This document shows positions 37,701 through 48,700 of a stretch of DNA of 64,000 bases, piece by piece. Source of the stretch: Eudorina sp. 2006-703-Eu-15. Taxonomy: Eukaryota; Chlorophyta; Chlorophyceae; Chlamydomonadales; Volvocaceae. Location: assembly GCA_003117195.1 (NCBI GenBank), contig BDSI01000087.1:282561-346560 (forward strand). The letters are read 5' to 3'. Made by a program: the position numbers and the translations under genes. The notes beneath the pieces are model-generated. The model did no database searches. It saw only the letters and a list, made by a program, of their open reading frames with translations, and was not told where the DNA came from. Numbering within the stretch: position 1 is the first letter of the stretch; each line of letters opens with the position of its first letter.

Positions 37701-40700
37701 CGGCTCCAGGGGCGCCGCCGCTCCGGTCCCCTGGCCCGCATCGGAACGGCCTGTGCGTATCGGAACGGCGGCGCCGCGCGGCAGCAGCAGCAGCGGAGGA
37801 GGAGGCGGGGCCGGCGCCAGCACCCTCACCTTCCCGCCGCACCGTCCAGCAGCGCCGTGGCACGACGGCGGGTTCGAAGGAGGGGAGCCCCCGGCGCTGG
37901 CGCCTCCGCTGGTGCCCCTTCCACGCTGGGACGCCGCCGTGCCGGGGGGCCTGCGCGGCAGCCACAGCAGCGGCGGCAGCCCGGCGGCGGCACGGCAGCC
38001 GCAACCGGGGCGGGGTTCGGCGGGGTCCGTGGACCTGGCCGCGCATCCCGGTGGGATCGGGGTGACAGCGAGCTGGCGCCAGGACGGCGCGCGCCGCAGC
38101 CAGAACCCCGCCGCATCCGCGCCCGCGTCGCCGCACGGCCACGGCCACCATCACCGCCGCGCGGCTGCCGCGCCCGCCTCCCCGTCCTCCTCCGCCTCCT
38201 TCCCCTCGCTCGCCTCCCCGTCCTCCTCCCCGCCATCCCGCACCTCCAGCCCCGGAGCCGCGGGCCCCTCCTCCGCGGGGAGGTCCGCCGTGGGGGGGTC
38301 CGCAACGCATGCGCCTGCTGCAGCTCGCGGAGCAAGCCACCATCGGCCCTCCCAGCGCTCCTCCAGGCGGGCCCGGAGCCGTAGCCGCAGCAGCAGCCCC
38401 GGGAGCTCCTACGAGCGCAAGCGGCGGCACAGCCACAGACACGGGCAGGGGCACGGGCACGCCCCTGACACCGCCTGGCACCCGTTCGCCATGCCAGGCA
38501 TCATGCCGCCGCCGCCCCCTGGATGGCCCGGGTTTGCGCCGCACTCCGGCTGGTACGGAGCAGGACCCCGCATCACGGAGCGCGACCCCGCCGCCAGCAG
38601 CGATTCCAGCGGGCGAAAGCACGCGGGGCGGCACGGCGGGCCCTTGCAGTGGCTCCCGGCAGCGCCATGGGGCGGCATCCCGCCGCCGTACTGTTTTTAC
38701 CCCATGCCGTACTTCCTGGCTGGCGGATGGGCCGGGGGCGAACGCGCATCCACCGGCAGCATCAGCAGCGATAATGGCGGCGACGGCGGCGGCTCGCTGC
38801 CGCGGCGGCGCCGAGTGAGGTGCCGCAGGGTAGCGGTGGAAGGGGCGGACGATGGCCTCGACGCTGCCCCTGATGCTGCCGCCGCAGGCGGCACAGGCAC
38901 CGATGCCGGCCCTGCGGATGAGCAGCAGCAGCCAGACTCCGCCTCGCCCCTCCTTGGGACTGGATCCGGGTTCCAGGCGGGGCCGGAGGTCCTCCCCATG
39001 ACTTTTCCCCCGGAGGACTTGCGGCCAGGGCTGCCGATGATGGCGTACGGGCTGCAGCTGCGTGATGCCGTACACCTCGTGCTGGGAACTCTGCCCCACG
39101 GGCGCCACGTGGCTTCACGGCATCAGCTCCCGCTCCCCCCGGCTGTAGCAGCTACTCAGCCGCCGTCTCAATCCGGCTGTGAGGCAGCGGAGGTGCTGCC
39201 AGCGGTGGGGGCGGACCCGGGAGGAGGAGGAGGAGGAGGCAGCGGTGACTCACCGCGGCGGCGGGTAAGCGTGTCCGTTGAGACGACCGCAGCAGTTGCG
39301 GGCTCCGCAGGTGCCGGGGCAGCGACGTCAGCCGGGGCCACCACATCCGGAGTGAACCTGGGGTCCGTGAGGGGCTCCGCTGTGGGCGCCACGACCGCGG
39401 TGGCGGCGGTGCCGCCGTTGCCGCAGCAGCAGCAGCGGCCGGGGACAAGCCCCCTACCTGTACAGCTGCTGAACCAGCAGCAGCCGGGACTCGACCTGGT
39501 GGCGGTTGCCGCGGCGGCGGCGGCCGCCGCCGCGGCAGCTGCGACGGCGGCGCTGCCGGCGCACCAGGCGGTGGTGGCGGCGCTGGCGAGGCAGATGCGC
39601 GGGGCCGTGCCGGGTGACCACGCCGCGCCAGGTGGGGTGGGGTCCGGGGTGGGGTGCGGTGGCTTTGTGTCAACCTGCCTCGGGGGTGTGTGTGGGTACG
39701 AAGTCTCTCTGGTGTGGCTTCGCTCGGGAGATGGGTTTCCCGCATGTGCCACTTCCAACAGTGCATCATGCATCAGTACCAGCACCGTATCCCACAGCAC
39801 CAGTAACACACCGACCTACGGAGTCCCGCGGTCCCGACCGCTACTACCGGGACTGCCCCTCGCTGGCTTGTGGACCCACAGCCGCTGGTACAGCAGCGCG
39901 CCCCACGCGTCCGGGCGGATGCCGGACTGCCCCGCGGCTGCCTCGTTGTCCATGCGGCGGTATCTCTTCGTGCCCTATCGGGGCTGGTGCCCGGTCTCTT
40001 TCCACATTGGATGTGATGTGTCCCCCTCGGATGTCGCGTCACTGCCGCACCCGCAGACACCAAGGGGGCGCCGCGGAGACGCCCCGCCACCGATGTCGGT
40101 GGAAGTGATGCGGCCGGACGTGGCGCGCCGCCGCCACCCGCGTCCCCTCCCTCCTCCTCGAGCGCACTGGTGGGTTTGCAGCTCCCTCGAGCCGTTGTAG
40201 TAGGATTCAGGATATAGGATCCAGGATCTAGGATCCAGGAAGGGCATGGGTTGGCGTGCTGATCGGTGGCACGGTGGGGTTGACCCGCCAGCACGGGGGG
40301 GCCCCCCGCCGCAACACAGCTCGGCGACGTGGCGGCCCTCCATTTCATCATCCCGGGACAGCAGTCCCGTTTCCTGGCGGTCCTTTGACCATCCCTCACG
40401 GCACGGACCGCCACCACCACCATCACCACCACCACCACTGCGGAGTGGTTCAGGTCGAAACGCGGGACTGCAATCGGGAGCTTATTCGCGTGTAGTTTAC
40501 CTTCCCCACCGCCTATGTGTGCCCAACCTGCACTCTACATCTTGATGCGCTGAGAGCTGCTCCGCGGCCGGTCCGGCACTGGGGGGCCCATCTGCCCGCA
40601 GGTACTGTCCCCGCGCTCTCCGGCAAGGGACGAGGGCGCCACCGTCTCCGGACCCAACACGCCCCGCGAACGGACCGCGGCAGCAGCAGCAGCCGCAGGT

Positions 40701-43664
40701 GGCGGCCCCTCCCGGGGAGCAGCTCACCATCAGGCCACCGCAGCAGCAGCAGCAGCCTCCACGGAATCTATCGGGCCCTTTGAATGGGGCGTGCCTCGGG
40801 ATCACCATCGTGGGGATCACCATCACGAGCAGGAGCAGCAGCTGCAGCCGGATCGCCGGGCCGAGCAGCGGCGGCTGCTCTCCCGCCACCACCATCACCA
40901 CCACCTCAAGCACTACCAGGACCGCGCCTACCACCACCGACACCATCACGAAGGTCATGCTCACCACCACCAACACCCGCACCCCACCCATCGGCGCGCC
41001 ACCCGCAGCCACGAACAGTGCCACGCCCCCACGCGGTTCGGCCCGCTGCCGCGCCTCCGCTGCCCTTCGTCCGGCAGCAGCCCCCGGGAAGGTGCCGAGA
41101 ACGCTGCACCGGGCCGCTCGCTGAGCCCTACCATGGCCACCGCCGGCGCCGCCAGCAGCACGAGCAGCCGCAGCCCCGGGCGCTCCCCGCTGGGGGAGAC
41201 CAGTCATCCGCTGAGTCCCCCCTGGGGAGGGCGCCCTGGGAGGGAGGGCGGCGGAGGGGGAGGCGGCGTGTCGGGCGTCCGGGGCCCCAGCGCCAGCACC
41301 GACTCGGAGTGGCTGCTGCTGGGATCGCCTGACGCGAGGAACCCCCTGCACTCGCGGGGGCCCGGCGGCCGGCAGGTGCAGGAGCCGCGGCGGAGGCAGC
41401 CAGGGGCGGACAAGGAGAATTCCGCCGCGTCGCTGCTGGTGCCGGCACCGCCACCGCAGAAGCAGCACCTGCAGCAGCCGGAGTCGGCGTACCAGTACCA
41501 GTACGCGCAGCGGCTGTGGAAGGAGCGGAAGCAGCCGCAGCAGCCCCAAGCGCCGCAACGCGCGGGTGACGTCTTCCCGTGGGAGGAGTACCTCCACCAC
41601 CAGCACCAGCAGCAGGAGCCCCTCCTGAGGGAAGAGAACCCGCGGCGTGAGAAGCAGCCGCAAAGAGAGCACGATCTGCAGCCGCAGAGGCAGGATCAGG
41701 AGCCCCAGCAGCGGCAGCCCCTCGGCGCCTGGAACCACCAGGTCGGTTCGCAGCCGGTGGTGGCACCCCTGCCCCTCCACAAGCTACACCGCCATGGGAA
41801 GCCCGAGATGCAGCCGCCGCCGCCGCTGGCGCCGCTGCAGAACCACAATCACAGGCCGCTGCAGTGGCCGCGCGCGCCCGCGTCGTCGCCCCCTCCTCAG
41901 CAACACCCGCCAGACCAAGCCCGCCGGCACCACCACCACCACCACGACCACGCCCAGCCGCCGGGCGCCAGGACGACCGGGGCAACCCCTCCTGGCGGCG
42001 GCGGTAGTGGCGGTGACGGCGGCGGCACGGTGGTCCCCTGGCTGCGCATCCTCTCCCACACCACTCGGCTCGCGAGGGCACGTCGCACCGCTGCTCTGGC
42101 GGCGAAGGCGGCCCGAATCGCCGTCCAGGAGGACCAGGAGGTGGCGGACGCGGAGGGGCACGCCCGCGGCACCCACGGCCAGGAGGAGGAGGAGGAGGAG
42201 GAGGAGGAGGCCGACGGGCTCGTCCCCGACTCTGGCGATGACAGCCGCCGCCGGTGGCCCTCCTCGACAGCCGCCTGGCGGGCGGCGCCCGACCACGCCC
42301 TGGCTACCAACACCGCGCCCAGCACTGCCCCCAGCTTCGCCACCACTGCGACGGCGTTTCTGACAAGGGGAGGATCGGCGGTGCTGGGCGGCGCTACGGG
42401 CAGCTACCGCTACGTCACCGCACCCGGGGCCGCGGGGACGGACGTCTGCGGCCGGAGCAGCCCCCGCATCCCCGGCAGCCCCCGCAGTCTGCTGTCCAGC
42501 GTCCTCAGCAGGTCACTGGCCAGCTCGCCGCCCACCAGCCCCGTGCCCAGCTGCCTCACCGGCCTGCGCGCCCTGCCGCCGCCCACCCGTCATCTGCCAC
42601 CCCGGACGAGCCTGGGCGCGGAGTCCGCCATCACCCTCTCGCCCCGGGGGCCGCAATGGGACCCCATAGATGAACGGCAGCAGCGACACATGCCCTTCAC
42701 GCAACCGCCGCCGCCGAAGCAGGTGCCGCCGCATCAGCGGCAGCTACCTCAACAACAACATGCGGCCTCATGCTCGGAGCTGCCGCCGCTGCGACAGACA
42801 CTCAGCGTCGCAAGCCCGCACCTGGAGCCGGTCGGGCGCCCCACGTCGGGTGGCGGTGACAGCTCCGCCACGCGGCCGTGGCCCTGGCGCGGCCCGGATG
42901 TGGGAGCTGGCGCCGCTGCCCGCACGGACCTACCCAGCCCCGGTGCAGGAGCCGGCGGGTGGCCCCTGAGCCCCGGACTCCCCGGGGGCCCTCGTGCGAG
43001 GACCGGCACCGCGGCATCATCCTCTGTCGCCCGGGGGACCAGGAGCAGCGGCGGCGGCGGCGCTGGGGATGCCACAGGGCGGGTCGGATTTGATGGTGCG
43101 GCGCTGGAGGCCGTTGACCTGATGGCTTTCCTGCGCCCGTCGGCCTCCGCAGTGGGGCTGGTGGGCCCGGTGGGTGGTGGTGTTCCGGGGCCGGGCCGTG
43201 TGGCGAGCGGTGCGAGGCTGGCAGCGGGCGCGGACCGGACGAGGTCAGGGGACCCGGGGACGGAGGGGGCGGCCGCGAGGCTGTTCTTGCGGAACGGCCG
43301 AGGCACGGAGGCCGGCGGCGGCGGCGGCGCCACCGGGCGCTACGCGCCGTACGACGGAGTCAGCAGCAGCGTCAGCGGCGTCAGCCTCGACGGCATCACC
43401 GGCAGCAGCGGCTTGGGCGCTGCCGGAGACCTTCAGAGCGCCGACTTTGGCGGCAGCTCCTGGAGCGTCAACATGAAGGAGCGGAGTGAGATGTACGGCG
43501 GGATGTACGGCGAGTACGGCTCGCCACCGCGGTCTGCCGGCCAGGGGATGTCCGGTGGCGCGGCGGCCAGCCTCAGCAGCCCCACCCCCAACAACCGGAG
43601 CAGACCAGCGACTGCGCCCAGCCCCAACACCGCTGGGGGCCCGACACTTCGGTACCGGTGCTGA
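31716..43664 (+). CDS. very large low-complexity protein with possible longin-like N-terminus
   Basis: Exons 31716-32120, 32329-32871, 33250-33936 and 34291-39631 join in phase. A further small exon (about 40292-40453, phase 1 on both sides) is possible. The last exon starts near 40684 and ends with TGA at 43664. The protein is about 3300 aa. Exon 1 (135 aa) is the ordered part: alternating strands and helices with GVAVCAGTQHGGLPILTYP, then GYVLLLIATPS, then a long hydrophobic helix (LRIKLAELLNVADLLLGLTL). This resembles longin-type domains of Fuzzy, MON1 or HPS proteins in layout; I cannot prove it. A second ordered stretch is in exon 3 (CRVAITVVYMLTEEQMDEW ... VYYEQAFPGSAVEVWREL). The rest is Gln-, Gly-, Ala-, Pro-, Ser- and His-rich, probably disordered. 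Exon 4 is 5.3 kb, unusual beside its intron-rich neighbours. If the longin reading is right, a trafficking or cilium role is possible, but no function is claimed. Confidence 0.6.
34066..34097 (+). repeat. dispersed TTTAG-GAGAAACC-GCCCGACC motif, diverged copy
   Basis: GTGATTTCAGCGTAGAAACC followed by TGCCCGACC in the intron between exons 3 and 4 of the large gene. It matches the motif family also seen at 18171, 18891, 29171 and 47562. Confidence 0.6.
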
Positions 43665-43732
43665 AGCCGCTCATCAGCCAGGCCAGGCCAGGCCAGGCAA
43701 TGCTGGGGTCACCGATGACCCGCGGAGTTCGC

Positions 43733-43737
43733 TGTAA
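43733..43737 (+). promoter_or_regulatory. poly(A) signal TGTAA of the large gene
   Basis: TGTAA 69 bp after the stop codon at 43664, a normal place for the chlorophyte signal. It supports the end of the gene model. It is also the start of the 20-bp sequence repeated in KIFBP intron 8. Confidence 0.65.
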
Positions 43738-43752
43738 CATCCTTAATAATAA
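43733..43752 (+). repeat. 20-bp sequence shared with KIFBP intron 8
   Basis: Exact match, in reverse complement, to 16541-16560. AT-rich in a GC-rich setting, so a chance match of 20 bases is unlikely. Confidence 0.9.
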
Positions 43753-45741
43753 TGCTGGGGCCCCTATTGGCGCTCATCAGGACATGGAGCCTTTTGTGCT
43801 CTGGTGGGAACCGGAGCGCCTGTCGCGGTTGGCGGAATGCAAGGATCACCAAAGGGCAAAGTCCAGACGACGGCGCGAGGAAGGATGTACCATTCCGGTG
43901 GGCGACAGCGATGAAGCCGGAGGAGGCGGAGGAGTGATTGGGCGACGGGATGCGGAGATGTCGCACTTCATCACAGCGCTCCCCCGTGGTAGTAAGACAT
44001 CTCTCGCATGACTTACCTCCCGGTTGGTACTTTGTTCTGCTGGGGGCCAATAACGCATCGCACCGGGCGCGGGTGTACAGGGCCGGGCGCGGGTGTGGGC
44101 TCACGCTGCCGCGTGCGGTGCACCTACCGTATCGGGTTGCAGGGGTATGTGTCGGAACGTGGACGTTCGCCCTTGATCCCAGGTATGAGAAGGCTTGGGA
44201 TGTGAATGAATGAATGAATAAACGAACGAATGAATGATGAATGATACAGCAGACCCAAAAGGGCTATGTACATCCGGATCAGATACCCACACGTTGACAT
44301 GGCTTAGCGGGCTTGCGTGGACGGTTCGGGAGGACTTGCGTGGGTCCCGCGATATGGAATGCGTTTCTTAAGGAGTGAAGATTTTTGTTTGGAACACGAA
44401 ATCTGTTTGCCACATCCGCACGCGACGAACGTCATACAGCCGAACTCAATGCCGCGCGTGCTTTTCGTACCCCGCTGCTGACCCACTGCCCAAACGGAGA
44501 CAGTCCGAACAGAGGTAGATGTGGAAAGCCGGCGGGAGGACAGGGTAGCAGTGGGCGTCGCCCTGACATCCATATCCTGGTTTTGACAAGCCCGAGAGGC
44601 GTCAGGAGGGGGTGCTAAAGTTAGTACTGAGCGCAACCCGGCGCGACCGTGACACATTCACTCACGTGAGATGGGCAGGACAAGGCCCATCTCAAACCCC
44701 GCGCCATTTCGCGCCAAGAGGGAGAGACACTTGTACTTGATGTGGTTTGTGCGGGTGTGCGCTTACGGTGATTGTTTGGAGTATGGACACAAAGCGGGGA
44801 AGCGGAGAGCACAGTCAGACTGATCCACGTCACCCATCTGGGAGGGCCGTGCGCGGGATGAACTCCGGGAGGTGGACGTCTGTAGTCATATCATCATTTG
44901 ACAGGAGTGCACACTGGTCCTGCAGGCGTTTCCTTCTGATGGCAGGGCAAGTCCTACGGGTGTGTAAAAGCCAATGCATGCTTCGCAAAAACCCGTCGAC
45001 CGCATGCAGGTGTCCATCAGTCGCATACCAGTCGCTGCCAGCCCTGGCAACCTGCCCGTTCGTATGCTTGACCCGGCCCCCCTTTTCCATGCAAGTACGG
45101 CCTCGTGTCGCGTCGTCCCGGCCGCCCTCTTCCTCCCCGGGGAGCACTTGCGAGACACTCACTCACTCACTCGCACTCTGAAAGCGAGTACCAGAACTGC
45201 GGTGTACGGTGTGTCATGTGGTTCATAGAGAGACACTGTTTGACGACAGGGTCGGGTCGGGTTGGGTTGGGTTGGGGCTGCCACCTCGATGCAACACCGC
45301 ACCAGGACGGGAACTCGATGGCGCGGACGTCCTCCCGCCTCGCTCCCCTCCCACCTCCCCCTGCAACCCCCTCTCACCCTACCATCGACCGGTTGTGCCG
45401 TCATCACGTGTGCATCCACCATCGACCATCCCATTCCCCGCCGCACGCCTGAACACAGTACAGCACTCCAAACGGGGCAACAGCTATGCACTGCGCGCTT
45501 CGTCGCGACCACCCTCACTCCCAATGCGTAACAGCGCGAACGATATCCCAACTATTCCCGCACGACCCCTTCCGCAACGCCCCCTGGCTGATTGCGCTCC
45601 AATGGTCCCCCAATGGCTGCCTCTATATTGCCGTATCCTCCCACTCCGGCCTGCAACAGCTGACCTCTGTAAGACCTGCCTTCGAGTTGCCGACAAGAGG
45701 CGAGAGTCCAAGACCTTGGCGGGTCAGACCCCGGAGCACCC
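43753..45741. other. convergent intergenic interval
   Basis: About 2 kb between the large gene (plus) and the exonuclease gene (minus), which converge. It must hold the 3' UTR of the exonuclease gene; no TTACA (minus-strand TGTAA) was found nearby. A short G-rich run of GGGTC and GGGTT units lies at about 45250-45277. No coding feature is supported. Confidence 0.5.
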
Positions 45742-48700
45742 CTACACACCCGGGCTGCAGGCAGGCCGTGGAGCTCCAGCTCCCGTACCTGGTGCGTTTG
45801 GCTCCGAGCTGCCGCCGTCCTCAGCACAGCCTGCTCCGCCCTCTACATCCGGTGCCCGCCCGGAGGCAACGGTGATCCGCGGGGCAGGTGCATCGGCGAA
45901 GCAGGCGGCTCTGACCGCCGCAGCGGGAGCCGCTTCGCAGGCGGCGGCCCCATCCGTGCAAGCAGCCCCGTCCCGGTCGCCGCCATTCTCACCTCCCTCC
46001 TGCTGCTGATCGGAGGTCCCGGGGCCAGGTGCCGGTGCTAACGGCTGGGCGGACAGTGGCGCCTTGCGGCGCAGCGGCAGTCGCACCAACGCGGCCCACA
46101 CCGCCAGGCCCGCGTAAGCGTCCAGCGCCGCGTAGCTGAGGGCAGGCGCAGCGGGGGCATAGGAAATTGGTAGAATATCTCTTACTGCGCTGCTGGGGGG
46201 GGACGACCGACCAGGTATGGGCCCCAGGGAGGGTTTGGGTTTTGCGGCGCAGGGGCACTCCGCTTCAAGTCGGAAATGAGTTGATTTTTCCCCTCTGGCG
46301 TCGACGACAAGGCGACGACCTGCGTGCGGCTGCAGGGTAGTCGGCTGGACAGAGCCCACAAAGGCCGTCCCGACCCTAGCCTCGGGCTACGTCCTGGAGG
46401 CGGCGGAAGGGTTTCACACACACACACACACACCACACAGTTCTCGTTAAACCCACACACAGTACCAAGGACTGCATGGGCCCTGCAGTCGCCCATGGAC
46501 GACCGGGTGTGGGCTGCCGCGGGTGACAGAAAAACACCCGGATAACACCCAGAACGAACCCAGAGGGTGGGTGGGCGCCTCACCGCTGCTGCGCCGCATC
46601 CAGGGGCCGCCGCTCCCAGTTGCCGCAGCGGATGCTGTTGGGCTTGGGCAGGTGGCGTCGCAGGACCGTGTCCACCAGCGCTGCGCGGACGGAAGAGGAC
46701 GGCAGGGAGGGAGGGCCGGGAGGGCCGGGACCAGGTGGCCAGGCGTCAGGTATCGTATTCCTTGGTACAAGAGCAGCCGAGAGAGGGGATGGAATCCCCC
46801 ACAAAGACAAAAAACTGAGTTGCGGTACATCCCCGCGTGTGTGGGTCATTAACGATGGTGGGTTGGAGGCGGTCCCGACGTGTACCATCTGGCCCAGTCC
46901 ATTGGCTGGGTGCTGCGCTGCTGGGAGAGGAGGGCGGGGTCGGCCGCGCAGCCGCCCTTACCGCCCCCGGAGATCCTTGCTCTCGCAGGCAGTGCAATTC
47001 GCCTTTGCCTACCAAGTCGTTGTAGGCAAACGCGAGTCCGCACCCTCCGGTTGCTAGCCGCCGCTTCTCTCCCCCGCAGTCAGCCCGACGAGTGCACCAG
47101 GTGCTGGGCTGCCCCGCCATCATGCCCTGCGCAGCGGTGGCCTCCTACCGTCGGAGTCCCAGCCCGGTGCCCTTGGGCCGCTCCTTCCACCCGACACCCT
47201 CACCGGACAGCGACCACCGAGCCCTGTACTCCGTGTTGATGGTTGTGTGCTCGATGTGCTGCATCGTGGGGTCATCCCCGGGGAGAGAGGGACATCATGG
47301 GGGGGGGGGCGGCGGGGCAGTGACACACCAAGTCAAGTCAGGCCAAGTCAAGTCAGGCCAGGTGAAGCCAGGCCAAGTCAAGTCAGGAAAGATAAAGTCA
47401 GGCCAAGTCAGGTCAGGCAATTTCAAATCAGGTAAGTTTAAGGCTGGCGTGCTCTCCGTCAAGGTCCGCAGCCCCAGTCCCTCCGGTGTGCCACCCTTTT
47501 TGCAGCACGAAACCCTCAATATAACCCTGGTTTCAAAGTATGGCAGGTACGCAGGAGCCGGCTGTGTGTGTTTAGAGAGAAACCCGCCCGACCCGGCTGT
47601 GTGCGTGTGTGTGTTAGCAAGGAGTGTGTGTGTGTGTCCATGTGCTTCCCAACCGCTTTCAATTCGTGAACCGGGCCCCAAGCAGGAGCCCCCACCCGGC
47701 CTGCGAGTTGCCGGTATAGAGCCCCGATACCACTCTGTCCCGGTTGGTCCCAGTTTGTCCAGGCTGCTGAGGGAGATAGCCAATATAAACCCCCCGGGGG
47801 CCGCCCCGTCCCGCCCCGTCGAGTCTCTATCGGATATTCGCTCTGGCAGCAGCGCAGTATAAATATGTCTACCAATTTCCTATTACCCGCCCCCCGCCCC
47901 GGGCCCCCGCCCCAGGATTCCCCCCGCCCCCGGCCCGCTGCCCACCTGCAGCACGCGCTCGTTCGCGATGCCGTCCAGCTCCACCAGCCCCCTCATCTCC
48001 ACCTGTGGGGCCATGATGGTATTTATTGCGCACGCAGACATACAGACATTACAGACACACGCAATCAGGCGGCGGCAAACCAGTCGGCACAAGAGCCCAC
48101 TAGCCACTGCTGTGTCCGGGTTCTCGTTTGGGGTCTGTTTCGAACCCCCCTCACCCACTACTATCTGCCCACGGCAGTGCATCCATAACAACCGGCTCTA
48201 CCCCTAGTTACAAGGGTGTGGCGCACCTCCCCATCTGGCCTCCCCGCGGCTGACCACCTACCTACACACATACCCCCCCCCCGCCCTTCCACTCTCGTAC
48301 TAACAGCTACTGGCAGCTACCCCGTAGTCCCGTACTAACAGCTACTGACAGCTACTGGCACCTACCCCGTAGTCCCGCTTGAGCTTGTTCGCGTCCCCCG
48401 TGATGTTGACGCCCACCTGCGGATCGGGGCGCCGAGTGCGGGCCGGGGCGCAGGGCGACCGTTTGCGGCCTGGTACCCCCGGTGGCCTGACACCCTGGTG
48501 GCAACGTCCTTGGGGACCGGAATCTGCAACACGGCAGCCGCGCAGCAGCCACACGTTGTTCCACAACCAGCTACAAATCGCCCGGAGTCCCCAACGCGCA
48601 GTTCAGGATCACCCGCATCACACCACCATCCTTCTGCCATCACCGCCATCGCCAGACCCACAGCTTCGATCCGCAGGCAGCCTCCCGACACCTCCACAGG

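Noticed and set aside
37378..39108. 576-residue minus-strand open frame
   Set aside because: It lies antisense to the large plus-strand exon. GC-rich coding DNA lacks stop codons in other frames, and this frame has no motif or splice support.
47330..47434. regular short repeats considered as CRISPR or satellite
   Set aside because: Units of 5-15 bp without spacers, inside a eukaryotic intron; a simple tandem repeat.
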